DNA from: an uncultured Collinsella sp.
Lineage (GTDB): Bacteria; Actinomycetota; Coriobacteriia; Coriobacteriales; Coriobacteriaceae
Reading direction: 5' to 3'
Assembly (NCBI GenBank): GCA_902388545.1
Contig: CABMPS010000017.1
Span: 1-17,354 of the forward strand
DNA length: 17,354 nucleotides
Each line of letters starts with the position of its first letter. The stretch's first letter is position 1. Both the position numbers and the translations under genes were made by a program. The notes below the pieces were generated by a model. It was not told where the DNA came from. It did no database searches and saw only the letters and a program-made list of their open reading frames with translations. Positions 8,365 through 15,948 of the stretch are shown piece after piece.

Positions 8365-9603
8365 CTACGCAGCGGGCAGCTCGATGGTAAAGACGGTATG
8401 CTCGGGCGTCGATTCGCACGCGATGGTACCGCCATGCGCGCATACAATCTCCTTGGCGATGGCAAGACCCAGGCCGGCGCCACCACGATTGGTCGCACGT
8501 GCCGCGTCCAAGCGATAGAACTTCTCAAAAATCACCTTGAGCTTAGCCGCCGGAATCGGATCACCCTGATTGATAAAGCGAATTCGCGCGCCGCCGTCAT
8601 CTTGGCGCCCAGCCTCAATCGTGATGGTCGATCCTTCGTAGCTATAGGCGATGGCGTTTTTCATGATGTTGTTGAACACGCGAGCCATCTTGTCGCCATC
8701 CACGAGCACCGTCAGGTCCTCACGCACATCAACTTGGACATCTTTGTGCTGCTCGTTGAGAATGGGATAGAACTCATCGGCCACCTGCGCCAGCAGCAAT
8801 CCCAGGTCGACGTAGCCGCGCGTGAGCACAATATCGTGGAAGTCAAAGCGCGTGATATCAAAGAACTCCTCAATAAGCGCATCGAGTCGGTGCGCCTTGT
8901 CGAGCGCCACGCCCGTAAAGTGCGCGCGCTGCTCAACCGGCAGGTCGGGCGCCTCCTGCAACAGCGAGAGGTAGCCCACCACGCTGGCAAGCGGCGTGCG
9001 CAAGTCATGCGCCAAGTATGTGACCAAGTCGTCCTTGCGATGCGACTCGTCGCGTAGGGCTTGCTGCACCTTACGCTCGCGATCGCGCGCGCGGTTGAGC
9101 GCACCCTCGACCTCCAGGAAGTCTCCGTCGATGTTGTCCCAGGCGTCAGGATGATCGATCAGGCGGTCCTGGATACGGGCCGCAAGCACGCGGTCGGAAT
9201 GCTGCTCACCCTGCTCATAGCCCTGGTAGTACAGAGCACGGCCGCAAAAGAACAAGACGCACACGGCAAGCGCCAGGACAAAGCCAAGCATGTTGAATAC
9301 AAAGCCGGCATCGAACAGCACCGGTCCCTTAATGCCACCGAGTGCCACGGTGCCAATCGCCAGCGTCATGACCCACGCGACACCGCCGATTACCACGCAA
9401 CGACGCACGATTTCAAAGCGATCGATCAGCAAGAAGCCGATGAGTAGCACCGCCAAGATACCGGCGATGTTATCAATGCCGATTAGCAGCAGACTCAGCA
9501 AAAAGAGCAGCACCGTCGCGAGCGCGCGATTATCGACGACCGCCCTCACGTATTCAAAGAGCCGATCGGGCACCTCGAACGCCTGCCTATCGTCTTTTGT
9601 CAT
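8365..9603 (-). CDS. VanS-like membrane sensor histidine kinase
   Basis: Sensor kinase paired with the VanR-like regulator just upstream; the family generally monitors cell-wall state. The N-terminal 125 residues hold about four hydrophobic segments (roughly 29-45, 47-60, 69-89, 100-120) with only short loops, so there is no sizeable outside sensor domain and signal detection is probably within the membrane. The catalytic part is complete: LVTYLAHDLRTPLASVVGYL with H199, N box RVFNNIMKNAIAYS (308-321), KFYRLDAAR (361-369) and GGAGLGLAIAKEIV (374-387). The G1 box reads NQGDPI rather than DxGxGI, a change I also associate with VanS kinases. The ATG at 9603 follows GAGGA and lies 26 bases past the regulator stop. 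No vanHAX ligase genes are present, so glycopeptide resistance is not implied. Confidence 0.9.
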   Translation of the reverse strand: MTKDDRQAFEVPDRLFEYVRAVVDNRALATVLLFLLSLLLIGIDNIAGILAVLLIGFLLIDRFEIVRRCVVIGGVAWVMTLAIGTVALGGIKGPVLFDAGFVFNMLGFVLALAVCVLFFCGRALYYQGYEQGEQHSDRVLAARIQDRLIDHPDAWDNIDGDFLEVEGALNRARDRERKVQQALRDESHRKDDLVTYLAHDLRTPLASVVGYLSLLQEAPDLPVEQRAHFTGVALDKAHRLDALIEEFFDITRFDFHDIVLTRGYVDLGLLLAQVADEFYPILNEQHKDVQVDVREDLTVLVDGDKMARVFNNIMKNAIAYSYEGSTITIEAGRQDDGGARIRFINQGDPIPAAKLKVIFEKFYRLDAARATNRGGAGLGLAIAKEIVCAHGGTIACESTPEHTVFTIELPAA

Positions 9604-9629
9604 ATCAATATCCTCACAAGCGAAAAGCG

Positions 9630-10325
9630 TTATTCGATGATGTAGCCGACGCCCCAGACGTTTTTGATAAAACGCGGCTTCTGAGCGTCGTCACCAATCT
9701 TTTCGCGCAGGTGACGAATGTGCACCATCACCGTATTGTTGGAGCCGGGCATAAAGTCCTCGTTCCACACCGCGCGGAACAGGTCCTCCACGGGCACTAC
9801 GCTGCCGCGATGCTCGGCCAGATACAGCAAGATGGAATACTCGATGGGCGTGAGGCGCACCGGCGCACCGTCCACCGTCACGGAGCGAGCGTCACGGTTG
9901 ATCTCGAGGCCGTCGAGCTGGAGGGTCGGCAACTCGGTCGCCTGCGCGCGGCTACCGTAGCTGGTGTAGCGACGCAACTGAGCATGAACGCGCGCGATGA
10001 GCTCCAGCGGGCGGAACGGCTTGACCACGTAATCGTCCGCGCCAAGCGAAAGGCCTTCGATCTTATCCTGCTGGGCATCGCGAGCCGTCAACATAATTAC
10101 GGGATAGGTATGGCTGGCACGAATCGTGCGCAGCAGTTCAAAGCCGTCGATATCAGGCAGCATGACATCGAGCAGCGCCAGGTCAAACTCTTGTTCCAGA
10201 ATTGCCTTGGCCGCATCGGCCCCGCTGTAGGCGATCTGGACGTCAAAGCCCTCTTTTGTAAGGTAGATACCAACCAGGTCGGCGATGGCCTTCTCGTCAT
10301 CAACTACCAGTATGCGCTCGTTCAT
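9630..10325 (-). CDS. VanR-like OmpR-family response regulator
   Basis: DNA-binding regulator of the pair with the downstream kinase. The receiver domain shows VVDDE (7-11), phospho-acceptor D53 in LLDVMLPD, T80 and K102. The linker motif KPFRPLELIARVHAQLRRY is characteristic of VanR-like proteins. The winged helix occupies about 135-230 (TPIEYSILLYLAEHRGSVV and NNTVMVHIRHLREKIG). The ATG at 10325 is preceded by GAGAGGAG. It is transcribed away from the D,D-carboxypeptidase gene across a shared 197-base control region, which makes that enzyme a plausible target. The link is inferred from position. Confidence 0.92.
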   Translation of the reverse strand: MNERILVVDDEKAIADLVGIYLTKEGFDVQIAYSGADAAKAILEQEFDLALLDVMLPDIDGFELLRTIRASHTYPVIMLTARDAQQDKIEGLSLGADDYVVKPFRPLELIARVHAQLRRYTSYGSRAQATELPTLQLDGLEINRDARSVTVDGAPVRLTPIEYSILLYLAEHRGSVVPVEDLFRAVWNEDFMPGSNNTVMVHIRHLREKIGDDAQKPRFIKNVWGVGYIIE

Positions 10326-10390
10326 GCGTGCTCCTCTCGCGCTCCATTATGCCCGAGGCGGCGCCCGCCACACACAACAAGCGTGGGCGA

Positions 10391-10406
10391 TTAAGTCGAC
10401 CTTAAG
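10391..10406. promoter_or_regulatory. TTAAG direct repeat in the regulator/carboxypeptidase divergent region
   Basis: TTAAG occurs at 10391-10395 and 10402-10406, an 11-base period as expected for OmpR-family regulators. The same stretch is partly palindromic (TTAAG-TCGAC-CTTAA, 10391-10405). It lies between the divergent genes, about 65 bases upstream of the VanR-like start, and is a candidate operator. Confidence 0.35.
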
Positions 10407-10477
10407 CATCCTTGCGCCCGTTCGAGCACGAATGCGGGCCATGCGCGCTCGCAACGATCGTCGTCGCCGGCAAACGA

Positions 10478-10483
10478 TATACT
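10478..10483 (+). promoter_or_regulatory. Probable -10 element of the D,D-carboxypeptidase gene
   Basis: TATACT lies 40 bases before the preferred GTG start (10523). No good -35 hexamer is found 17 bases upstream, so activation by a regulator would be expected if this promoter is real. Transcription beginning near 10490 would exclude the earlier in-frame starts. Confidence 0.45.
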
Positions 10484-10522
10484 CTAGTGCCAGAAGAGAC
10501 CATCCCGTCGAAAGCGAAATCT

Positions 10523-11863
10523 GTGAAGTCCCTCACCTCTTTTGCAAAGCGCTCCGCCCAGCTTGCCGCCGGCTTTGCCTGCGCCATCGCCCTTGTTGCC
10601 GGCGCGCCCGCTGTTGCCGGCGCCCAAGTGCTCACGACCGACGACGTCTGCGGCAAGACCGCCGACGTCCGCGGCATCACGACAGAAAACCTGCCCGATA
10701 TCGAGGCAACTAATGCCCTTGTTATGGGCAAGGACGGCACCGTCTACTATGGACGCGGCGCCGATGAGCAGGTAAAAATTGCCTCGATCACCAAGGTCAT
10801 GACCGCAATCCTGACCGTCGAAAACTGCAAGATGGACGAGAAGGTCACGGTGAGCAACGCTGCCGCCACCGTAGGCAACTCGACTGCCGGCCTGCTCGAA
10901 GGCGACGAGCTCACCGTGGAGCAGGCACTACGCGGCCTGATGATCCCCTCGGGCAACGACGCCGCCATCGTGCTTGCCGAGTACGTGGGCAAAAAGATCG
11001 ACCCCAAGACCAAAGACGCCGAGGCAACCTTTGTGAAGGCCATGAACGAGCGCGCCAAAAAGCTCGGCTGCACCGGCACGGTCTTTGAGAACCCACACGG
11101 TCTGGACTTTGATGAGTGGGCCGGCGACATGCACTCAACAGCACATGACGTGGCACTGATGATGCAGGAGGCCATGAAAAACGATACGATTCGTAAAGTC
11201 GTCGCGAGCGAGGATTCTTGGATTGAGGTCACGGGCGCCGATGGCTCAGACCATTCGCATTCCATGGACACGCACAACGTTTTGCTCGGTCAGGACGGAA
11301 ACATTGGTGGCAAGACCGGCACCACCGACGACGCGGGCTATTGCTTTACGAGCGCCTACAACCGCGACGGCGACGAGATCTACACCGTTATTTTGAACTC
11401 CACCACCACCGACCAGCGCTTTACCGATACCGCCACCCTTGCCAACTGGTACTACGGCCACAAGGTCACGGTCGCAATCGCCAACACGCAGGAGAAGACC
11501 GCCAACGGTAACCCGCTCATGGCACGCATTAGCCAGACAGATTGGACGGACAAGACGATCGACGCCACGCTCGCCGACCCTGCCGCACAGGCAACGGTGT
11601 TCTCACTCGCCGGCGAAGTGACCGAAAAGGTTAGCTATGATGACCTTTCGGGCACGGTGCATGTTGGCGATAAGGTGGGCAGCGTTACGCTTAAGCAGGA
11701 CGGCACCAAGATTGCCGTTATGGACCTGGTCGCCGACGAGGAAGGAACGGGGCCCAATCCCATCGAGTGGCTGCTCGTGAAGCTCGACCGCCTGGGCCGC
11801 CGCATCGACAACCGCCCGCTCACAGCCGAGAGCGAGACCGTAGCCAAGGCTCCTGAGGTGTAG
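10523..11863 (+). CDS. Secreted D-alanyl-D-alanine carboxypeptidase (PBP5/DacA family)
   Basis: Penicillin-binding enzyme that removes the terminal D-Ala from peptidoglycan stem peptides, limiting cross-linking. All three active-site motifs are present, numbered from the chosen start: SITK (S88 nucleophile, K91), SGN (143-145) and KTG (264-266). A signal peptide occupies the first 35 residues or so (KRSAQ, a hydrophobic core, then AVAGAQ with an AxA cleavage site). A PBP5-type C-terminal beta domain follows, and the end (NPIEWLLVKLDRLGRRI) could be an amphipathic membrane anchor. I choose the GTG at 10523 because it puts the basic signal-peptide start at the N-terminus and lies downstream of the likely promoter. 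The open frame continues upstream to 10412 without a ribosome site, and the site at 10523 is itself weak (GAAAG). 446 residues, normal for the family. Confidence 0.92.
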   Translation: MKSLTSFAKRSAQLAAGFACAIALVAGAPAVAGAQVLTTDDVCGKTADVRGITTENLPDIEATNALVMGKDGTVYYGRGADEQVKIASITKVMTAILTVENCKMDEKVTVSNAAATVGNSTAGLLEGDELTVEQALRGLMIPSGNDAAIVLAEYVGKKIDPKTKDAEATFVKAMNERAKKLGCTGTVFENPHGLDFDEWAGDMHSTAHDVALMMQEAMKNDTIRKVVASEDSWIEVTGADGSDHSHSMDTHNVLLGQDGNIGGKTGTTDDAGYCFTSAYNRDGDEIYTVILNSTTTDQRFTDTATLANWYYGHKVTVAIANTQEKTANGNPLMARISQTDWTDKTIDATLADPAAQATVFSLAGEVTEKVSYDDLSGTVHVGDKVGSVTLKQDGTKIAVMDLVADEEGTGPNPIEWLLVKLDRLGRRIDNRPLTAESETVAKAPEV

Positions 11864-11888
11864 GGCCAAAGCGATATCACATCGAACC

Positions 11889-11921
11889 AAGTGAGGCGTC
11901 CAACGGGGCGCCTCACTTTTT
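11889..11921 (+). terminator. Rho-independent terminator of the carboxypeptidase gene
   Basis: A stem of 13 pairs (AAGTGAGGCG at 11889-11898 against CGCCTCACTT at 11909-11918, extended inward by three pairs including one G-T) with an AACG loop, ending in TTTTT. It starts 26 bases after the stop codon. Confidence 0.9.
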
Positions 11922-11923
11922 GA

Positions 11924-11941
11924 GGGTTCGAATCCCCAGCT
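11924..11941 (+). repeat. 18-bp inverted copy of the tRNA-Ser T-arm/acceptor junction
   Basis: GGGTTCGAATCCCCAGCT on the plus strand is identical to part of the minus-strand tRNA-Ser gene (plus-strand complement at 12004-12021), forming a perfect 18-bp inverted repeat 62 bases apart. No cloverleaf can be drawn around this copy, and the DNA before it is the carboxypeptidase terminator, so it is a fragment and not a tRNA gene. Confidence 0.8.
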
Positions 11942-11955
11942 AACGTGGTTCAACT

Positions 11956-11979
11956 AAAAAAGGGTCCCTTTCGGAACCC
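11956..11979 (-). terminator. Rho-independent terminator of tRNA-Ser
   Basis: On the minus strand GGGTTCC (11973-11979) pairs with GGGACCC (11962-11968; one U-G pair) around a GAAA tetraloop and is followed by TTTTTT (11956-11961). It starts 16 bases beyond the tRNA CCA end. Confidence 0.9.
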
Positions 11980-11995
11980 CTCTTTAAAGTCTTAC

Positions 11996-12086
11996 TGGCG
12001 GAGAGCTGGGGATTCGAACCCCAGATGCCCTTTTGGGGCATACTCGCTTAGCAGGCGAGCACCTTCGGCCTCTCGGTCAGCTCTCC
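11996..12086 (-). tRNA. tRNA-Ser (anticodon GCT)
   Basis: Reads codons AGC/AGU. The acceptor stem GGAGAGC/GCTCTCC pairs perfectly over 7 bases. The anticodon stem CTCGC/GCGAG encloses the loop CTGCTAA (anticodon complement at 12050-12052). The long variable arm (ATGCCC..GGGCAT) marks a class II serine tRNA. The T-arm TGGGG-TTCGAAT-CCCCA is perfect. Discriminator G and CCA are encoded in the DNA (11996-11999). Confidence 0.97.
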
Positions 12087-12100
12087 GTAACAGCCGTTCT

Positions 12101-12129
12101 ATAGTAACCAAACAGCCGAAGTTGGGCAA
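12101..12129 (-). promoter_or_regulatory. Promoter of tRNA-Ser
   Basis: On the minus strand TTGCCC (12124-12129) and TACTAT (12101-12106) are separated by exactly 17 bases, and the -10 ends 14 bases before the mature tRNA. This gives the tRNA its own short transcript together with the terminator downstream. Confidence 0.7.
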
Positions 12130-12180
12130 GAGGTAATTTTCTAATTGCCCGGCGGCCTTTCCTCCTTGCAGTTTTCGCCC

Positions 12181-14622
12181 CTACCCCAGCGAGCGGTTGA
12201 GGGAGCCGAGCTCGTCGTTGCCCATGGTACGCCACATTTGGAAGATGCAACCGCGCGCCAGGAAAAAGAAGCCGTTATCGACCAGCTGCACGGCGGCATC
12301 CGCAAGCTGGTTGGCCACCGCGGGCACGGGCGGCAATTCGAGTCCAGCCCTGCGGATGGTCTCGACCGCTTCCTCGAACGTCGGAGGCTCGCTGACACCC
12401 ATCTCGTTCATAAGGCCCTGCATTTCTTCCAGCGCGCTGCTGCCCGACTCCTCGCCGCGCGGCACCAGACGGTAACAAACCAGCGCCAGGTCGAGCTGAT
12501 CGCAATTCCAATAGGCAAACGCCAAGCGATAGAACAGGTAGCCGATTGCAGAACGATCGCTGGCAATACGTAGGCCGTGGCGCGCCACCTCGATAATCTC
12601 GTCAAAGCGCTCCAGACGCGCAAGCACGTTGATGAGCGCAAAGTGCGACTGCATGGACGAGCGCGCCAGATCGTAAAGATGGCGCACCTCGGGCAGTGCT
12701 CGTTCAAAGTCCTCTTGCTCGGCGTAAAAGCTGCAGATCTCGTGCTGGGCAAAGTACAGCGCATCGGGCGCACGAAGGATTCGTACAGAGCGGTCTTCTT
12801 CCAACACCGGTAGCACCATGCGCACCAGCTGGTTATCGCAAAACTGCGTTTGAACCGGACCTGTCGCCAAAAGCTCGGCGACGGCGCACTTAGCCTCCAA
12901 CTCCTCAACAAGACGGGAAAAGCCTTCAAAAGCACCTGTACGGTCGACTTTTGCCTGCTCGCGCAATTCAACAACACGGGCCACGTATGGGTCATCGTCC
13001 TCTTCCATGACCTCCAGCTCGTCAGCTGTATCGGCAAGCAGCAGATCGCGCAGCGCCGGCGGCAGCATGCGATGGTCATCACGCGGACGAGCATGAACCT
13101 CCGCAGGTTCAATCGTCTCCGGCGCATCTGCCTCATATGCCTCGAGCAAATGCCTGCAGGGCATGTCGTCCATATCCATGCTCTCAAGATCCTTGGCGAC
13201 AGAAACGCAATCGGCCAGATAAGCCGCACGGCCAAAGGAGTACGTTTCAACAACGCGCTCGCCCTGCTCGCCGTCGGGAGCCGCAATCTGCACGTAGCAG
13301 CGCGTGATGCGCGCACCCGAAGCAAAGCAAGCCGCCGCGAGTGTAAGCGCAATACGCGCATCGTGCTCGGTGGCCCATGCTGTGCGCTTAGGCTCATCCA
13401 CCTCGCGCCAGGCGTCATCTTGGGCATCGTATTCGCGCTGCGGCATAGCATCGACAACCGTGTGGCCAAATCGCACCAGCATGATGCCCTCGGCGACGTT
13501 CGCTCGATAGGTGTAGTCGAGCCGCGTGACCACGTTGAGCGCTTCTACGATACGTGCAAAGCGGGTGCGAACGTCCCACTCGCCACCCGGCTGACACGCA
13601 ACCGTCCCCGGCTTGGCCCACGGATTCTCATTCGACAGCGTTTCGAGCAGGCGAGGAACGTCGTTGGTCGTCTTGCTGATATGCCAGAGATCAAAGAGCG
13701 AGCAGCCCTCAAAGCTTGGCGACGAGGCAACGGGGCCCAACCCTGCCCCAATACGCTCAAGAATGCCCGATAGGCGGTTCAGGCGGCACTCGACGGCAAA
13801 CAGGGTATCGATCTCGTCCTGGTCCAGCAGGCTACGGTCAAAATTGAGATAAAAGAGCCTCGAGCGATCGATGCGCGCCAGACTCATTTCGGTTTTGGCC
13901 GCAATGGTGCGCAGGCGAGGCAGATTAACTTCGCCCATCAAAGCGGCGGCATAGCGTTCGATGCCACTTGGATTATCTGTATGGTCAATGCGGTAGAGCA
14001 ACGTTTCGATTGCATCGGGCAGCGGCGTGGAATCAAAACCCAGCAGCACCTCAACCGGCTCGGGGAGTTTTACAAGTTTGATCTTGTCGACGGCATTTTT
14101 CATGCCCTCGTCGAGGCCGTCACCGTCGGCCGTGCCTGAGACAGCGTTTTCAGAATCGGCAAATATCACGTAACGCAAGAACATTGAGGCCATGAACTCG
14201 CCGTAGCGAAGGCTGCGCGTCGAATTCCACGTCTCGCGATCGGATTGCTCGCGCATGGTGCCTTCGGGAGAGCCGATGACTCGCGCCCGAGAATGCATCG
14301 TCCCATCGGCGCCCCTGACCGCAATCTCACCGATGTTGGAATCGGACTCGTCAAGAATCAGTTGCATGTCGGGATCGTCGGGTAGCGACTCCTCGTTAAC
14401 GGGACGGCCTGCCTTATAGACCTCACCCGAAACGCTCACGTAGCCCAAAAGCGACACGTGGCTTTTGCCGACGAATTCGACGACATAGCATGATTCATGT
14501 GGGTCCTCGCCAAAGAGCTTCCAAACCACGCCATACGAGCGTCCCGCAGGCTGCTCGGGCATGGCCGGAAAGCGCTTTTTGGGATCGAGAAACCTGAGCT
14601 TGTATGTCGGACGCTCTGCCAC
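12181..14622 (-). CDS. Protein of unknown function with TPR-like C-terminus (813 aa)
   Basis: I do not recognise this protein. It is soluble and probably cytosolic: no signal peptide or membrane helix. The N-terminal third mixes beta-rich sequence (GVVWKLFGE, YVVEFVGKSHVSLLGYVSV) with helical sequence. A mid-region alternates hydrophobic and acidic helices and includes the acidic linker VMEEDDDPY. The last 190 residues contain helix-turn-helix pairs resembling degenerate tetratricopeptide repeats (about 622-725: FAQHEICSFYAEQEDFERAL, FALINVLARLERFDEII, FYRLAFAYWNCDQLDLAL), suggesting protein binding. The GTG at 14622 has AGGGTGA about eight bases upstream; no better in-frame start is seen. 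The long intact frame and codon use like the core genes argue for a resident gene. It stands alone: tRNA-Ser, with its own promoter, follows, and mobile DNA lies upstream. No enzymatic motif was found. Confidence 0.85.
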   Translation of the reverse strand: MAERPTYKLRFLDPKKRFPAMPEQPAGRSYGVVWKLFGEDPHESCYVVEFVGKSHVSLLGYVSVSGEVYKAGRPVNEESLPDDPDMQLILDESDSNIGEIAVRGADGTMHSRARVIGSPEGTMREQSDRETWNSTRSLRYGEFMASMFLRYVIFADSENAVSGTADGDGLDEGMKNAVDKIKLVKLPEPVEVLLGFDSTPLPDAIETLLYRIDHTDNPSGIERYAAALMGEVNLPRLRTIAAKTEMSLARIDRSRLFYLNFDRSLLDQDEIDTLFAVECRLNRLSGILERIGAGLGPVASSPSFEGCSLFDLWHISKTTNDVPRLLETLSNENPWAKPGTVACQPGGEWDVRTRFARIVEALNVVTRLDYTYRANVAEGIMLVRFGHTVVDAMPQREYDAQDDAWREVDEPKRTAWATEHDARIALTLAAACFASGARITRCYVQIAAPDGEQGERVVETYSFGRAAYLADCVSVAKDLESMDMDDMPCRHLLEAYEADAPETIEPAEVHARPRDDHRMLPPALRDLLLADTADELEVMEEDDDPYVARVVELREQAKVDRTGAFEGFSRLVEELEAKCAVAELLATGPVQTQFCDNQLVRMVLPVLEEDRSVRILRAPDALYFAQHEICSFYAEQEDFERALPEVRHLYDLARSSMQSHFALINVLARLERFDEIIEVARHGLRIASDRSAIGYLFYRLAFAYWNCDQLDLALVCYRLVPRGEESGSSALEEMQGLMNEMGVSEPPTFEEAVETIRRAGLELPPVPAVANQLADAAVQLVDNGFFFLARGCIFQMWRTMGNDELGSLNRSLG

Positions 14623-14782
14623 GAAATATCACCCTGATCGGTCGTCTAAAGAAAGAGCGCGCCACGGGCTCACCAAGGCGCATACACGAAATCTTACACG
14701 AGTCGATGAGAAATAGTCCCCGTTGACCGAGGTTCGAATCCATGAGGCGTCTGCCTAAAAGAAAGGCTCTGTTAGACCATAA

Positions 14783-14831
14783 TTGACATATAGGTGATGT
14801 CACCGTGGTATAATATAATTGTTAACCACGG
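14783..14831 (+). promoter_or_regulatory. Strong promoter and overlapping palindrome of the transposase gene
   Basis: TTGACA (14783-14788) precedes two overlapping perfect TATAAT boxes (14809-14814, 14814-14819), the first with an extended TGG. The 20-base spacing to the first is long, so the extended -10 probably matters most. CCGTGGT (14803-14809) and ACCACGG (14825-14831) form a 7-bp inverted repeat with a 15-base spacer across the -10 and start region. A second short palindrome, GGTGA-TG-TCACC, lies in the spacer (14793-14804). Confidence 0.6.
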
Positions 14832-14844
14832 CATTGGAACAGGT

Positions 14845-15900
14845 ATGAACGCCGAGGATCTGGTCATCACCCTCAAGAAGAACATGGCGAAGCTCAGCAA
14901 GTCCGAGCGCCGCCGCGCAATCGAGTCGGTACGCGACGTCATCCGTGCCGCCATGTTCGACGATGCAGCGGGAACTAGCTACGAAATCCAGCGTTGCCCA
15001 CGTTGCGGTTCGGTCGCTATCGTTAAAAAGGGCAAGTCCAGGAACGGTGAGCAGCGCTACCTCTGCCGCGACTGCGGCAGGACGTTTTCAGGCTCCACCG
15101 ACCGGATCCTCGGCACGAGCAAGCTGCCCCGCGAGACCTGGATGGCCTATGCCGAGTGCTTCGTCCTCATGCTCCCTCTCCGCGAGTGCGCCGGCCGCTG
15201 CGGTGTCTGCCTCAAGACCGCCTACACCATGCGCCACAGGCTCATCGAGTGCCTGAAGGAATATTCGCCCACGTTCCATGTGGGGCAGGGGCAGGCCTGC
15301 GAACTCGACGAAACATACTTCCCCGAGTCCTTCAAGGGCAACCATTCAAAGGGCTCCTTCACTCTGCCGAGAAAGGCTCGCCACCGCGGCAAGCAGGTCC
15401 ACAAGCGCGGCCTCTCCCGCGAGCAGATCTGCGTCATGACGGGCATCAGCGACACGAACGCCACCTTCTTCGAGGTCTCGGGGCGCGGCGTGGTCTCGCG
15501 CAAGCGTGCGGCTGAGGCCCTTCGCGACCGCATCGGCGCGGGCGCGGTCGTCGCCACGGACAAGGCGACCGCATACATCGACGTGTTGCACGACCTGAAG
15601 GTCGCCTCGCATGAGTCCTATGACTCCAAGGACCGCTCGGAGGGCACCATCAACCGCATCAATACCGTCCATTCGCTCCTCGAATCGTTCATGGCACGCT
15701 TCAAGGGCGTGTCCACCAAGCACCTCGCCGCCTACCTCGACTGGTTCCGCTGGTGCCGCACCTTCATGGCGACCGACTCCCGCACCGCGGAGTCCACGGT
15801 CGCCCGTCAGCTCGCCAACGGCACCTGCGCGACCCGCATCCGCGACATGTTCAACGTATTGCCGCCCTATATGGACTACTGGGTCGCATCCGCCGCATAG
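14845..15900 (+). CDS. IS1595-family (ISXO2-like) transposase
   Basis: DDE-superfamily transposase for cut-and-paste or copy movement of the element. Numbered from the ATG at 14845: an N-terminal zinc ribbon (C51, C54, C74, C77 in CPRC...CRDC), then the catalytic core with D155 in ELDETYF and D239 in TDKATAY. In the final block (RINTVHSLLESF, then KHLAAYLDWFRW) an Asn, N273, stands where many relatives have Glu. As I recall, DDN variants occur in this family, so this need not mean loss of activity. The frame is intact over 351 residues and no frameshift is seen. The frame stays open upstream to 14794, but that stretch contains the promoter. The ATG at 14845 has only a weak ribosome site (GGAAC). 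Confidence 0.9.
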   Translation: MNAEDLVITLKKNMAKLSKSERRRAIESVRDVIRAAMFDDAAGTSYEIQRCPRCGSVAIVKKGKSRNGEQRYLCRDCGRTFSGSTDRILGTSKLPRETWMAYAECFVLMLPLRECAGRCGVCLKTAYTMRHRLIECLKEYSPTFHVGQGQACELDETYFPESFKGNHSKGSFTLPRKARHRGKQVHKRGLSREQICVMTGISDTNATFFEVSGRGVVSRKRAAEALRDRIGAGAVVATDKATAYIDVLHDLKVASHESYDSKDRSEGTINRINTVHSLLESFMARFKGVSTKHLAAYLDWFRWCRTFMATDSRTAESTVARQLANGTCATRIRDMFNVLPPYMDYWVASAA

Positions 15901-15910
15901 AGACGATAAA

Positions 15911-15948
15911 ATGGTTGCACCGTGATATACGAGGAAAGGTACAACCAT
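15911..15948. promoter_or_regulatory. Inverted repeat spanning the RelB-like ribosome site and start codon
   Basis: ATGGTTG (15911-15917) and CAACCAT (15942-15948) form perfect 7-bp arms with a 24-base spacer. The right arm overlaps the relB-like ATG, and the ribosome site GAGGAAAGG (15931-15939) lies in the loop. It could be an operator for the ribbon-helix-helix protein or an RNA hairpin presenting the ribosome site. Confidence 0.45.

Larger units (their letters stand above)
14781..15917 (+). mobile_element. IS1595-like insertion element, ends not resolved
   Basis: The extent covers the transposase, its strong promoter and the short DNA after its stop. I searched for terminal inverted repeats and found no convincing pair: GGCTCTGTTA at 14765-14774 looks like an element tip but has no complement within the following sequence. 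A near-identical direct repeat (CACCGTG followed by RTATA, at 14801-14812 and 15918-15929) flanks the gene and may mark the insertion. The limits are therefore provisional. Confidence 0.5.

Noticed and set aside
8365..11863. A vancomycin resistance cluster
   Set aside because: Only VanRS-like regulators and a PBP5-type carboxypeptidase are present; there is no vanH, D-Ala-D-Lac/Ser ligase or vanX.
14731..14741. GGTTCGAATCC, a T-loop-like sequence upstream of the insertion element, possibly a tRNA remnant or attachment site
   Set aside because: The flanking bases do not complete a T-stem and no acceptor or anticodon arm can be drawn; 11 bases are too few to claim an attachment site.
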